The notes: a model not told the origin generated them from the letters alone. Shown: positions 26,706 through 35,724, numbered from the stretch's first letter. The stretch is 64,000 nucleotides of DNA from Mesorhizobium sp. AR02 (GCF_024746835.1 NZ_CP080531.1:4670001-4734000); one strand, 5' to 3'. Numbers and translations: made by a program.

Positions 26706-27656
26706 GTGCGCGGCTTGCCAGCAAAACATACCCTTATCGCGATCGGCGTGATCATGGCGGCGGCCGGCATCAGCGGCTGTACCTCGACCTCGCAGATGAA
26801 AGCCGCGCCGTCCCTGACCGAAACCGCGACCGTTGCCGGCAGCGATGCCGGCTTCACCATACCGCTGCCGGAGACGGTTTCGGTGCTGCCGCAATCCTCG
26901 GGCATTGCCCCCGTCCAGACGGCTGAGTTGACACCTGGCCCGACCACCGCGCCAGCGCTTGATCCCGCCGCCCAGCCGGCTGCCGCGACCGCGGCCTTTG
27001 CCGGCTCGACGCCGGCGGCCCCGGCCATACCCGCTGTGATGACCGCCAATGCCTGGCAGGCACCGCCGCCGGCCAAGGCAGGTCAGCCCGTCAAGACGGC
27101 GCAGACATACACCACCGCAGGGCTCATCGTCCCGGCAGTCGCCGGTAGCGGCCAGAAACTGCCTGGCGTGCAGCAGGTGGCCTATGTCGTGCCGCAGAAC
27201 CCGGCTGCCCTGGTGCAGTTCCCGTCCGCGCCGCTCAGCCCTGCCGCTCCGGAAGAGCACACAGGCGTGCGCGGTGACGTCGACCGGCTGATTGTCAAAT
27301 ACGCCGCCCTCTACCAGGTGCCGGTCGATCTGGTGCGCCATGTCGTCAACCGCGAAAGTACCTTCAATCCCAAGGCCTACAACAATGGCCATTGGGGGCT
27401 GATGCAGATCAAGCACGCGACCGCGCGCGGCATGGGTTATGACGGGCCGGCCAAGGGCCTGTTCGACGCCGAGACCAACCTCAAATACGCGGTCAAATAT
27501 CTGCGTGGCGCCTGGCTGGTGGCCGACGGCAACGCCAAAAAGGCCGACTGGCTCTACCAGACCGGCTATTATTTCGACGCCAAGCGCAAGGGCTTGCTCG
27601 AGGCGACCGGCCTCGGTGTCGACCGTAAGCGGCACCGCCTGCAGCCCGACGCCTGA
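26706..27656 (+). CDS. Lytic transglycosylase lipoprotein (SLT domain)
   Basis: A 316-residue envelope protein. The N-terminus has a basic start, a hydrophobic stretch and a lipobox-like GISGC, so it is probably lipid-anchored. Residues about 25-190 are rich in Ala/Pro/Thr (a flexible linker). The C-terminal SLT domain has the catalytic glutamate in HVVNRESTFNPKAY, then GLMQIKHATARGMGY and LKYAVKYLRGAW. It cleaves peptidoglycan glycan strands to anhydro-muropeptides. I use GTG at 26706; a TTG at 26649 is possible, and neither has a clear ribosome site. A GNAT gene follows after five bases. Confidence 0.82.
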   Translation: MRGLPAKHTLIAIGVIMAAAGISGCTSTSQMKAAPSLTETATVAGSDAGFTIPLPETVSVLPQSSGIAPVQTAELTPGPTTAPALDPAAQPAAATAAFAGSTPAAPAIPAVMTANAWQAPPPAKAGQPVKTAQTYTTAGLIVPAVAGSGQKLPGVQQVAYVVPQNPAALVQFPSAPLSPAAPEEHTGVRGDVDRLIVKYAALYQVPVDLVRHVVNRESTFNPKAYNNGHWGLMQIKHATARGMGYDGPAKGLFDAETNLKYAVKYLRGAWLVADGNAKKADWLYQTGYYFDAKRKGLLEATGLGVDRKRHRLQPDA

Positions 27657-27661
27657 GCGCG

Positions 27662-28150
27662 ATGCCCGAACCGCGCCCGCCGGCCCTGAACGACATCCGG
27701 CTGCGCAAGATCCTCGACGATACGCTGGTTGCACCGCACTGGCCGGATGGCTTCGTCATGCGATCTCTCGCGCCCGGCGATGCGTCGGCGCTGCATGCGT
27801 TGCTGAGCGAGGTATACGACGATGGAGCCGAAGGCCCGTTTGAAAAATGGTGGCCGCATGTTGCGGACGACCCCGAATTCGACCCGATGCTGTGCTTCCT
27901 GGTGATTGACGCCAAGGGCCGGCTGGCGGCGGCGGCACTTTGCTGGACTTCGGCCTTCGTCAAGGATCTTGTCGTTCATGCGGAGGCGCGCGGCAGGGGC
28001 ATTGGCGAGGCGTTGATGTGGCACGCCTTCGCCACCTTCCGCGATCGCGGCGCTGCTCATGTCGACCTGAAGACCAACACGGTGGAGAGCGCCGCCGCCG
28101 TGCGGCTCTATGACCGGCTCGGCATGTTCGAGGTGGACTGGCTCGGGTGA
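27662..28150 (+). CDS. GNAT-family N-acetyltransferase
   Basis: A 162-residue acetyltransferase. The acetyl-CoA binding motif A is VKDLVVHAEARGRGIGEALMWHAF (R-x-x-G-x-G near residue 115), followed by the motif B-like SAAAVRLYDRLGM. Substrate not predictable. It starts five bases after the lytic transglycosylase stop, so they are probably co-transcribed. Confidence 0.85.
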   Translation: MPEPRPPALNDIRLRKILDDTLVAPHWPDGFVMRSLAPGDASALHALLSEVYDDGAEGPFEKWWPHVADDPEFDPMLCFLVIDAKGRLAAAALCWTSAFVKDLVVHAEARGRGIGEALMWHAFATFRDRGAAHVDLKTNTVESAAAVRLYDRLGMFEVDWLG

Positions 28151-28192
28151 AGGACTTGAACACCCGAAGCCATAGTGAAGGGCCGGTTGGCG

Positions 28193-28528
28193 TTAGATAT
28201 CCGGCGCGTTGCCGATCTTCTGCTTGAGCTCCAGCGCCCAGGCGCGGCCTTCGTCGCCGCCCCACAACAGCCAGGCGATATAGCCGGCCGAGGGGTTGTC
28301 CTCATTGCCGTAGTTTTTCCCGCGCTTGTCGACCTCGTGGCGGGCGAAGTAGCTGACCATGCGGCGGATGGTCGACGGTGCGAGCTTCTCGCGGTTCTTC
28401 AGTTCCGTTGCCCGCGCCACGCCGATCTCGGTGCCGCCACGGCCGAACTCTCTGCGCAGCCTCAAGCCCTTGGCGGCATTGTCGGCCACCCCTTGCGGGC
28501 AGCGCAGGTCGATCTCGTCGTCGCGCAT
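28193..28528 (-). CDS. Conserved hypothetical protein, 111 residues
   Basis: The product contains TEIGVARATELKNREKLAPSTIRRM followed by VSYFARHEVDK and AGYIAWLLWGGDEGRAWALE. Segments of this kind (arginine-rich helix, then a Trp/Gly-rich motif) occur in uncharacterised phage-linked and alphaproteobacterial proteins; I do not know the function. It is charged, has no signal peptide and no membrane segment. The ATG at 28528 is the best start, although the frame is open further. Confidence 0.65.
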   Translation of the reverse strand: MRDDEIDLRCPQGVADNAAKGLRLRREFGRGGTEIGVARATELKNREKLAPSTIRRMVSYFARHEVDKRGKNYGNEDNPSAGYIAWLLWGGDEGRAWALELKQKIGNAPDI

Positions 28529-28710
28529 TCCTGTCCCCCCATGGCTCGCTTTACCCTGCGCTGAGAATGCTGGGAAGCCGCGGAGGTTCCCCCCGCAACC
28601 AATCGCTGCGCGCCATCCGCAAAAAATGTCGGGGTCGATCTCAGCCAAACGTCCTTGGGTCGCAGAGCAACCGCGCCGGGACGCCGGCGCGCGGACCCAA
28701 GGAGCCGATC

Positions 28711-29454
28711 ATGATCACCTTTCCTAACGAATCCGCCAGATACCGCACCGCCCGCGAAAAGCTCTTAAACAAGGAAATCGAGCTGCGCCGCGCCATGGAG
28801 GCGGTGGCCGAGGCGCGCCGCGCGCTGCCGCCGGGTGGGCTGATCCGCCAGGATTATGTCTTCGATGCGCTCGATGCCGACGGCAAGCCGGCGAAGACAA
28901 AACTGTCGGAGCTGTTCGCGCCGGGCAAGGATTCGCTCATCCTCTACCAGATGATGTTTCCACGCCATCCGCAGGAGACGCGCGACGTGGCGATGAGCGG
29001 CGGTACGGCCACGCTCGCCCGGCCGGACCAGCCATGCCCGTCCTGCACGGCGCTGCTCGATCAGCTCGATGGCGCTGTCGGCCATCTCGAAGCGGCCGGC
29101 TTCAATTTTGCGGTGATGGCGAAGACCGGGCTGGAAAACCTGCTCACACTCAGCCGCGACCGGGGTTGGCGCAACATGCGGCTGGTGTCGTCGGCCGCCA
29201 ACAGCTTCAAGCGCGATTACAATGCCGAGGATACCGACGGCGCGCAGATCCCGCTGCTGTCGGTGTTCCACCGCGATGGTGACGCTATCCGCCATTTCTG
29301 GTCGTCCGAGCTCGGCTTCGCGCCGACCGATCCCGGCCAGGACCCGCGCGCCATCGGCACCTGCGAGATCCTGTGGAACCTGATGGATTTTACCCCGGAA
29401 GGAAGGCCGGACTGGCGCGAGCAGCTGCAGTATGGGGCGGGGTGTTGCCATTAG
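28711..29454 (+). CDS. DUF899 family thioredoxin-like protein
   Basis: A 247-residue protein of the DUF899 type. After an N-terminal helical part (EKELLNK-like segment, residues 10-40), the thioredoxin-like fold contains LSELFAPGKDSLILYQMMF and the pair CPSC at about residue 110, then SVFHRDGDAIRHFWSSEL near the C-terminus. Members are predicted oxidoreductases without proven substrate. AAGGAG precedes the ATG at 28711. The terminal residues GAGCCH add a further Cys pair. Confidence 0.8.
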   Translation: MITFPNESARYRTAREKLLNKEIELRRAMEAVAEARRALPPGGLIRQDYVFDALDADGKPAKTKLSELFAPGKDSLILYQMMFPRHPQETRDVAMSGGTATLARPDQPCPSCTALLDQLDGAVGHLEAAGFNFAVMAKTGLENLLTLSRDRGWRNMRLVSSAANSFKRDYNAEDTDGAQIPLLSVFHRDGDAIRHFWSSELGFAPTDPGQDPRAIGTCEILWNLMDFTPEGRPDWREQLQYGAGCCH

Positions 29455-29502
29455 AGGGCGGTGCGGCAATCGCACCTTACGGGCGCCCGGCGCCGCCCCT
29501 CG

Positions 29503-29712
29503 CTTCGTCATCCACGGGCGGAGCAAGGAGCGAAGCGACGCAGCGCAGAGCCGAGGAGCTGCTCCGCAGCCCAAGGGATCCATGCCGGGACTCTGGAGCG
29601 TCGCAACGGTGCAGAATTCTGCGCCGCTGTGCCTCTCGTTGATGTCGCGGCATGGATCCCAGGGTCTCCGCGACGCTGCTTCGCGGCTGCTTCGCCCTAG
29701 GATGACGAAGTC
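29503..29712. repeat. Large imperfect palindrome (CTTCGTCATCC...AGGATGACGAAG)
   Basis: The outer arms CTTCGTCATCC and GGATGACGAAG and the inner arms GGGATCCATGCC and GGCATGGATCCC face each other across about 210 bases. The stretch lacks a plausible gene and fills the space between the DUF899 and cupin genes. This is another type of rhizobial intergenic palindrome, unrelated to the CTCCCC type. Confidence 0.65.
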
Positions 29713-29829
29713 GGGGGCGCTTCCGCCACCTCCGACGCATCAGCCCCTGGCAAACCCGCTGCCGCAAGGTGGCTCTGTGCCTGCGCCCGCCGAGCATTAG
29801 ACTGCCACCATCAAATCGAGGGAGCACCC

Positions 29830-30292
29830 ATGCCCAAGATCGACCTATCCGCCGTGCCCGTCCGCAAAGGCTCCGGCTATCCCGCGCCTTTCGACGCCCC
29901 TTGCGCCGCCCGCACGCGCCGCCGCTTGGGTGACGCCGGCGGCCTCACCGATTTCGGCGTCAACCTGATGACCTTGCCGCCCGGCGGCTGGTCGAGCCAG
30001 CGCCACTGGCACAGCCATGAGGACGAGCTCGTCTATGTGCTGGAGGGCGAGTTGACGCTGGTCGAGGATGGCGGCGAGACGCTGCTCAGGGCGGGCGACT
30101 GCGCCACCTTCGCCAAGAACAGCGGCAATGGCCATCACATGATCAACCGGTCGTCGGTTACAGCGCTACCTGGAAGTCGGCTCGCGCAATCCGGACGATG
30201 TCATCACCTGCTCCGACATCGACATGATGAGCCCGAGTTCGGATGGGCGGTTTTTGCATAGGGATGGCACGCCTTATCCGGGGCAGGGGTGA
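29830..30292 (+). pseudogene. Cupin-domain protein, frameshifted in the C-terminal third
   Basis: The first frame gives a cupin: GGWSSQRHWHSHEDELVYVLEGE (metal-binding His/Glu), LLRAGDCATFAKN and GNGHHMINRS. After SSVTA the homologous continuation RYLEVGSRNPDDVITCSDID and GRFLHRDGTPYPGQG is in a different frame and ends at 30292, while the first frame runs on to 30261 with unrelated residues. A short indel near 30165 (within ACAGCGCTACC) explains this. The joined length of about 154 residues is normal. Confidence 0.78.
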
Positions 30293-30355
30293 GCGCTGGC
30301 CCATGCATCCGCGCTGGCGTTCTGCCAGCGTCGGGATAAGCTCGCGGTAATTACA

Positions 30356-30509
30356 GGTTGGCGCCAAGGCCCCCTCATCCGACCGCTTCGCGGCCACCTT
30401 CTCCCCGAGGGGAGAAGAGGGAAGCGCCGGCGCTCGTAGCCTCCTCTCCCCTCGGGGAGAGGTCAGCCGAGCGAAGCGGAGGCTGGGTGAGGGGGCCTTG
30501 GCGCCAACC
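30356..30509. repeat. Palindromic mosaic repeat with 22-base perfect ends
   Basis: GGTTGGCGCCAAGGCCCCCT at 30356 and its complement ending at 30509 bracket inner modules ACCGCTTCGCGG, CTCCCCGAGGGGAG (twice) and GCCGAGCGAAGCGGAGGC. The whole unit folds on itself. It resembles the long repeats at 41553, 44980 and 46763/48289 and lies directly before ridA, so it may be in its leader. Confidence 0.75.
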
Positions 30510-30533
30510 CTGCCAACCAAAGGGAGGACCACC

Positions 30534-30926
30534 ATGAAGAAAGAAGTCATCGAAGTGCCCGTCATGTCGGACAAGGTGCGCTCACTCGGGCTGCCGTGTT
30601 CGACGGCGGTGAAGGCCAATGGCTTCGTGTTCATCTCGGCGACGCCGCCGGTGGACATGGTAACCGGCGAGATGGTGCGCGGCGACATCGAAACGCAGAC
30701 CGAGGCATCGCTGAAGGCGCTGAAACATTGCCTGGAAGCGGCCGGCACCTCGCTGGAAAACGTGGTGATGGTGCGCATCTACGCCGTCAATTCCGGCTTC
30801 TACAACGCCATCAACCGGGTCTATGCGAGGTACTTCAGCGTCAACCCGCCTGCGCGGAGCTTCGTGCCGGTGGCGTCCTGGCCGATGGAGTTCGATATCG
30901 AGATCGAATGTGTGGCCGTGGCGTGA
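30534..30926 (+). CDS. RidA/YjgF-family enamine/imine deaminase, copy 1
   Basis: A 130-residue RidA-fold protein. The C-terminus PPARSFVPVASWPMEFDIEIE holds the arginine and glutamate that hydrolyse reactive imines in active RidA proteins. The fold forms trimers. The ATG at 30534 follows AGGGAGGA. A second copy lies at 32352-32744; the 3' halves of the two genes are almost identical in DNA while the 5' thirds differ, a sign of gene conversion or partial duplication. Confidence 0.88.
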   Translation: MKKEVIEVPVMSDKVRSLGLPCSTAVKANGFVFISATPPVDMVTGEMVRGDIETQTEASLKALKHCLEAAGTSLENVVMVRIYAVNSGFYNAINRVYARYFSVNPPARSFVPVASWPMEFDIEIECVAVA

Positions 30927-31036
30927 GCGCGCATCGCCAAGGGTCTGACCATTCCAGCGGACGCTTTCAATTTACAGAAGGCGCATGCTAGCCTCTTTCC
31001 CGGGAGATTACTTTTTAAATACTTTATGGGGCGGGG

Positions 31037-32194
31037 ATGAGCGAATTGCGGACTGCATTGTCGCGGCTTTTCACAATATTGGGCTTTGGACTGCTGGCCG
31101 TGATGTCGTCAGCGACTCACCAGTCCGTTGCTGCGGAATGTGCCGATATTCCCGTCGCCGTGGTCGGCCCCATGACAGGAGATTGGGCGGTTTACGGCGA
31201 CGAAATACGCCGTGGTGCCCAACTCGCAACGGACGACATCAATGCCAAGGGTGGCATAGGAGGATGCAAGCTGGCGCTCACCGTGCTTGATGATCAGGGC
31301 AACCCCGATGCCGCCATCGCCATGGCCAAGACATTGGCGAAAGACAGAATTCGTTTCGTTGTCGGCCACTACAATTCAGGGGCGTCGATCCCGGCTGCGC
31401 AAATCTATGCCAAGAACAACACGCTGATGGTCAGCCCGGCATCGACAAATCCCACGCTCACCGAATTCAAACTTTGGAACGTTGCCCGGACAGCAGGGCG
31501 CGACGATGTTCAGGGGACGTTTGCCGGTGAGTATATGGCGGGTCATTTTCCAGCGCGGAATCTGGCTGTTGTCAGCGACGGCACGCCCTATGGCGACGGT
31601 CTGGCGGACAAAGCCAGGAAGGCACTGCGCGCAAAGCGGCACCCTGAAAAGCTGGCCACCAAAATCCCATACGACCAAGCCGACTTTGCCGACCTCATCC
31701 GCAAAATGAGGGCCGCGAAGATCGAGATTGTCTTCTTTGCCGGGTTGGCGGGCCAGTTGGGGCCTCTCATTCGGCAAACCGACGAGGCTGGTCTGCACGT
31801 GCAGTTCATCTCGGGCGACGGAGCCATGGTCAAGGATCTGACCGTCCTGGCCGGGCCGGCCATCGAAAACACCCTGATCGCGTTTTCACCCGAGGACCGG
31901 TCCAATCCTGCGGCTGCGAACGTCGTCGCACGTTTCCGCTCCCAGGGCTTCGAGCCGGAGGCCTATACGCTGAAGTCCTATGCCGCCGTCCAGGTGATCG
32001 CCGGGGGTATCGGGATGGCAGGTGTCCAGGCGCCGAGACTTGTCGCCGCCGCCATACGGTCAGGCAAGCCGATTTCGACCGTCCTAGGCGATCTGACGTT
32101 CGATGCCAAAGGTGACCGGCGTGAGCCTGATGTAGCGATGTATGTATGGACGAGGCAGGCGAACGGTGGTTTTTCGCTGAAGCCGATGAAATAG
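31037..32194 (+). CDS. Periplasmic branched-chain amino-acid-type binding protein
   Basis: A 385-residue substrate-binding protein of the LivJ/LivK type. Residues 1-33 are a signal peptide (FTILGFGLLAVMSSATHQSVAA). The mature part shows IPVAVVGPMTGDWAVYGDEI, ATDDINAKGGIGG, VVGHYNSGASIPAAQIY and PASTNPTLTE, all typical. No permease or ATPase gene is adjacent, so it must work with a transporter elsewhere or was brought in alone. Third-position bases are less GC-biased than in the flanking ridA genes, and it is inserted between ridA copies, so acquisition is possible. Confidence 0.88.
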   Translation: MSELRTALSRLFTILGFGLLAVMSSATHQSVAAECADIPVAVVGPMTGDWAVYGDEIRRGAQLATDDINAKGGIGGCKLALTVLDDQGNPDAAIAMAKTLAKDRIRFVVGHYNSGASIPAAQIYAKNNTLMVSPASTNPTLTEFKLWNVARTAGRDDVQGTFAGEYMAGHFPARNLAVVSDGTPYGDGLADKARKALRAKRHPEKLATKIPYDQADFADLIRKMRAAKIEIVFFAGLAGQLGPLIRQTDEAGLHVQFISGDGAMVKDLTVLAGPAIENTLIAFSPEDRSNPAAANVVARFRSQGFEPEAYTLKSYAAVQVIAGGIGMAGVQAPRLVAAAIRSGKPISTVLGDLTFDAKGDRREPDVAMYVWTRQANGGFSLKPMK

Positions 32195-32221
32195 AGGCAA
32201 CCTCGAAGTTGGAGCTGCCTT

Positions 32222-32314
32222 GGGCGTCGCTGAAGGCCGGCGTGCAGCTTCGTGCCAGTGGCGTCTTGGCCGATGGAGTTCGATATCGAGATCGAGTGTG
32301 TGGCGGTGGCGTGA
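32222..32314 (+). pseudogene. Internally deleted remnant of a third ridA copy
   Basis: The last 70 bases read, in one frame, SFVPVASWPMEFDIEIECVAVA and a stop, identical to the ends of both full ridA genes. Just before, GCGTCGCTGAAGGC matches the internal ridA segment coding ASLKA; the DNA between them is missing. It lies between the binding-protein gene and ridA copy 2, a footprint of duplication and deletion. Confidence 0.75.
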
Positions 32315-32351
32315 GTTTTCCTTCTCTCGCCGCAACCACAGGGAGATTGTC

Positions 32352-32744
32352 ATGACCAAGGAAATCGTCGAAGTGCCGGTGCTGTCGGCGGCTGTGCGCA
32401 CGCTGGGCTTGCCGTTGTCGCTGGTGACCAAGGCTGCCGGCCTAGTCTTCGTCTCCGGCACGCCACCGCTCGATCTTACGACCGGCAAGCTGGTCAAGGG
32501 CGATATCGAGGTACAGACCGAGGCGTCGCTGAAGGCGCTGAAGCACTGCCTGGAAGCGGCCGGCACCTCTCTGGACAATGTGGTGATGGTGCGCATCTAC
32601 GCCGTCAATTCCGGCTTCTACAACGCCATCAACCGGGTCTATGCGAAGTACTTCAGCGTCAACCCGCCTGCGCGGAGTTTTGTGCCAGTGGCGTCCTGGC
32701 CGATGGAGTTTGATATCGAGATCGAGTGCGTGGCGGTGGCGTGA
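32352..32744 (+). CDS. RidA/YjgF-family enamine/imine deaminase, copy 2
   Basis: A 130-residue RidA protein, same length as copy 1, with the same active-site region (PPARSFVPVASWPM, DIEIE). The first 35 residues differ (KEIVEVPVLSAAVRTLGLP compared with KEVIEVPVMSDKVRSLGLP). The ATG is preceded by GGGAGA. Copies 1 and 2 probably deaminate reactive imines formed by PLP enzymes, or one has drifted to another substrate; the sequence does not tell. Confidence 0.88.
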   Translation: MTKEIVEVPVLSAAVRTLGLPLSLVTKAAGLVFVSGTPPLDLTTGKLVKGDIEVQTEASLKALKHCLEAAGTSLDNVVMVRIYAVNSGFYNAINRVYAKYFSVNPPARSFVPVASWPMEFDIEIECVAVA

Positions 32745-32830
32745 GGACCGCGACTCCCCCTCCTATATTCTCGGAGAACTGTGTGCCCCTTGTCGCCAAT
32801 GGATGCACTTCGCCATAGGCGTCCGACCAA

Positions 32831-34597
32831 TCAAGCGGCAGGCGCAGCCTCTTCCGAGGCTTCCGTCGCCTTTGGAATAACAGGGAGCTCTGCATCTGGC
32901 AGCCGTCCAAACTTTTTCTGCCATTGTATTAACTGCCAAGTGTGGGCTCTGGCACTGTCCAGTGGGCTTCGTGCTGCTATGATTTGGAGCGCATCGGCTG
33001 CACGGGACATGATTTCAATAGCGATATTGGTCGGGTTTGAGACATTGAGATAGTCCGTGAGGCCTTCGCGTATTTTCCTAAGCTCTTCGTTGCGATGGCT
33101 CGTGAGCACTCGCACGTATTCCTCTACCGGTAGTTTTGCCAATTGCGCCGCAATATCCGAACCGAATCCGGCCTCTTTCAAACCCAAGAAAAGCGCATCA
33201 CTGGAGAGATCAGGCTTCACGCCCTCTCTAGCTTTCATCACCCTTGCAAGAATGTCCTTAGGCAGTTCCATGCCAAAGCGGAAAAGACGCTCAACGTCAA
33301 AAGCGCTCACATCGCCATCGTGCGCGATTTCATAAAGGTCAAAAACCTTTTTCGCCTCTTCCTGGTGCCCAATCCTGCCAAACAAGTCGATGAGTTGCGA
33401 TGTTGTGCCCAGGGAATAAAACTGCGCGTTGGCCTCAAAGCACTCCATAAGCTCAGCGACTAATTCCTGTCCATTGTCATCGAACGAGTTGCGATATGAA
33501 TCCCATGCCTTTTCCAGCTTGGCGTTCGCCTCGGCGGACTGCTCAATTTTGTTGAGTTCGGTCGCGTAAACGGCCACCACGTTTGGATCGAAATACCCAT
33601 TGATAATACCGTCCATTAGGACAAGGTCGAAATCGTCAGTATGGGTGAAGCCATATTGCCTTAATTTCGGCTCCCATTTTTCCCGCAGCTTGGCAACCTC
33701 TTCGTTCGGGGGCTGCGTTGCGAAGGAATACTCCCCAATCGCCTTTAAAAAATTCAGGGTCGGTGCTATCTCAGGCTGGTAGTTACACCATCCAAATAGC
33801 ACCAGTGATTTCGTCACCGCCCTCAACACGCCAGGCTTATAGTCTTTGAGCATCGGAGCTATGTCGCTTACGATGCTGTAAATCTTCTGAATGACGCGGA
33901 TATTGTCGATTCCGAGCAGGATGGTTTGCTCGCGAACTTCATCTGTTGGAATTGGAGCAGCTTTCAGGTTATCGAGAGCGGTCGCAGCAGATTCACTTGC
34001 GGAGGGTATGAAGCGCAGGTTGAGGTCGACGACCTTTTCAAGGAATCCTTCGAACTGTGGGCGATCATCCAGTCGCTCGTCATTCAACAGAAGGGCTACT
34101 TTGCAATGACGCTCCTCCGTCAACTGCGAAATTAACCCAAGAACGTCCCCGCTCCGCAGGTGCTCTCCCTTGCGTTCAAGGTCGTCTATGCAAATGAGGC
34201 GATTGCGAATAAGCAGTGTCATTAGCGATGCAGCGGCACCATAGTAGCCATCGCCTAAGAAACCGCCGAACCGGCCAGCTAACTTCTTTACAAGCGTCAC
34301 ACCGTCTTCGTAGGCAGCGGTAAGGTTGGTCGCATCGAAAGGCTGGCCTATCCGTTCTCGCTTGATCGTCTGGGTCGCAATTTGGCGCTGCACTTCCTCG
34401 ATGCTGTTCAGCCCAAAGAGAGACACATAGGCATATTTTTCTAAACCTATACCGCCCTTGACCTTTGCAGCTTTCTCCAGCTCATCGTTCCAAGTGTAGG
34501 TCTTGCCTGTGCCCCAATTTCCTCGGATGCAGAGCACTCCAGGATCGTCTGTTTTCAGGAATTCTGCAACCTTCTGGCGCACCAGTTTCGTTGACAT
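32831..34597 (-). CDS. KAP-type P-loop NTPase, possible defence gene
   Basis: A 588-residue cytoplasmic protein. The P-loop GNWGTGKT lies at residues 26-33, YAYVSLFGLNSIEEVQ near 56-70, and a Walker B-like RLICIDDLERKG near 133-144 with a downstream LLLNDERL. This order is that of KAP-type predicted NTPases, a group that includes the phage exclusion protein PifA. The C-terminal 400 residues are helical and without a recognised domain. Base composition is visibly more AT-rich than the flanking ridA and carB genes. Divergent DUF4238 gene 167 bases away. The ATG at 34597 follows GGGTGG. A defence role is inference. Confidence 0.72.
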   Translation of the reverse strand: MSTKLVRQKVAEFLKTDDPGVLCIRGNWGTGKTYTWNDELEKAAKVKGGIGLEKYAYVSLFGLNSIEEVQRQIATQTIKRERIGQPFDATNLTAAYEDGVTLVKKLAGRFGGFLGDGYYGAAASLMTLLIRNRLICIDDLERKGEHLRSGDVLGLISQLTEERHCKVALLLNDERLDDRPQFEGFLEKVVDLNLRFIPSASESAATALDNLKAAPIPTDEVREQTILLGIDNIRVIQKIYSIVSDIAPMLKDYKPGVLRAVTKSLVLFGWCNYQPEIAPTLNFLKAIGEYSFATQPPNEEVAKLREKWEPKLRQYGFTHTDDFDLVLMDGIINGYFDPNVVAVYATELNKIEQSAEANAKLEKAWDSYRNSFDDNGQELVAELMECFEANAQFYSLGTTSQLIDLFGRIGHQEEAKKVFDLYEIAHDGDVSAFDVERLFRFGMELPKDILARVMKAREGVKPDLSSDALFLGLKEAGFGSDIAAQLAKLPVEEYVRVLTSHRNEELRKIREGLTDYLNVSNPTNIAIEIMSRAADALQIIAARSPLDSARAHTWQLIQWQKKFGRLPDAELPVIPKATEASEEAAPAA

Positions 34598-34764
34598 GTG
34601 CCCACCCAAAGACTCAAAGCATCACCGTAACTTGAATCTTGGCTGTGTCACTTCCTCGTTTTAATTTAGTGCAGCTGTTCAAACGCTCGTAGACGTCGCG
34701 GCAACGTGAGGACATGTTACAGGTTGATCCTTTTTTGATGTATAGATTTCCAGAGTTGACGTGA

Positions 34765-35724
34765 ATGCGAGCGGGCCAACCGATCAAGCACCATTTCTTG
34801 CCGATCTTCTACTTGAAACGCTGGGCTCAAACTGATGGTCGGCTGATCGAATTCAGTAAGCCTTTCGGCAATCAGGTGAAGCCTAAGCGAGTTCACCCAG
34901 AGGGCACTGGTTACATATCGAGGCTTTACGCCATTCAGGGTCTGCCTGACGAGGTCGCGCATGAGATGGAGCGCGAGTTTCTCTCCCCAATCGATAGCAA
35001 GGCTGCCGATGCGCTTAAGACCATGCTTAACGGTGGAGAATTCTCGGTTGCACAACGCCTCGCTTGGTCGGGTTTTATCGCCACGCTTTTGTCGCGAATG
35101 CCCTCGGATATTAGAATGCTGCGCGAAAACATCACAGAGCTGTCTTCGACGATCGCTCCGGGTTTTGAGAATATCTTTCAGGCACTAAAACCCGAAAATG
35201 AGGCTCGAACTTTCGAGCAAATGACTGACGAATTCCTAGCGAAAGCTGCGCCTCGTACTATCAGGCACGCAAAAAATTTGATGTCGAACGAAAGATTGAT
35301 ATCTGGATTGGCAGCGATGGAGTGGTCAGTGTTGACAGTGGATAGAGCTATCCACGAGCTCCTGACTTCGGATCGACCGGTAATCTATACTAACGTACTC
35401 GGGAGTGCAGAATCACACGTCATCGTGCCAATTGGGCCGCGAAAGCTATTCGTTGGGGTCAACGACCGAGCTCTTATTGAAAAGATTAAGCGTATTGGGG
35501 AAGACAAGCTGGTTAGCACCACAAACGCTGCTGTTGTCGGTGCCGCCGACAAGTTCGTCTACGGCAGGTCCGATAGCCAAATCCGTTTCGTCCAAAATCG
35601 TATGGGAGAGGCTCAAGTTCCTTCACTCATCGAACGGATGAGGGTTTTGCAAAGGTCGCGTTACGATGACGTCTTAAGACTTTTACGCGAATTGCCAATT
35701 CCAGTTCAAAATGAGCCTGAGTAA
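34765..35724 (+). CDS. DUF4238 domain protein
   Basis: A 319-residue protein whose start KHHFLPIFYLKRWAQTDGR is the mark of DUF4238. Other conserved-looking parts are RLYAIQGLPDEVAHEMEREF, the helical AQRLAWSGFIATLLSRMP and the central ELLTSDRPVIYTN. No signal peptide or membrane helix. The function is unknown; family members tend to lie in variable genomic regions. It shares AT-rich composition with the divergent NTPase gene, so the two are probably one acquired unit. No good ribosome site precedes the ATG at 34765. Confidence 0.75.
   Translation: MRAGQPIKHHFLPIFYLKRWAQTDGRLIEFSKPFGNQVKPKRVHPEGTGYISRLYAIQGLPDEVAHEMEREFLSPIDSKAADALKTMLNGGEFSVAQRLAWSGFIATLLSRMPSDIRMLRENITELSSTIAPGFENIFQALKPENEARTFEQMTDEFLAKAAPRTIRHAKNLMSNERLISGLAAMEWSVLTVDRAIHELLTSDRPVIYTNVLGSAESHVIVPIGPRKLFVGVNDRALIEKIKRIGEDKLVSTTNAAVVGAADKFVYGRSDSQIRFVQNRMGEAQVPSLIERMRVLQRSRYDDVLRLLRELPIPVQNEPE

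Noticed and set aside
25965..27734. 589-codon minus-strand open frame
   Set aside because: Only its last 190 codons are the ogt gene; the rest is antisense to the lytic transglycosylase gene.
32220..32351. N-terminal extension of ridA copy 2
   Set aside because: It translates the remnant of another ridA copy in a wrong frame; the ATG at 32352 with GGGAGA is the true start.
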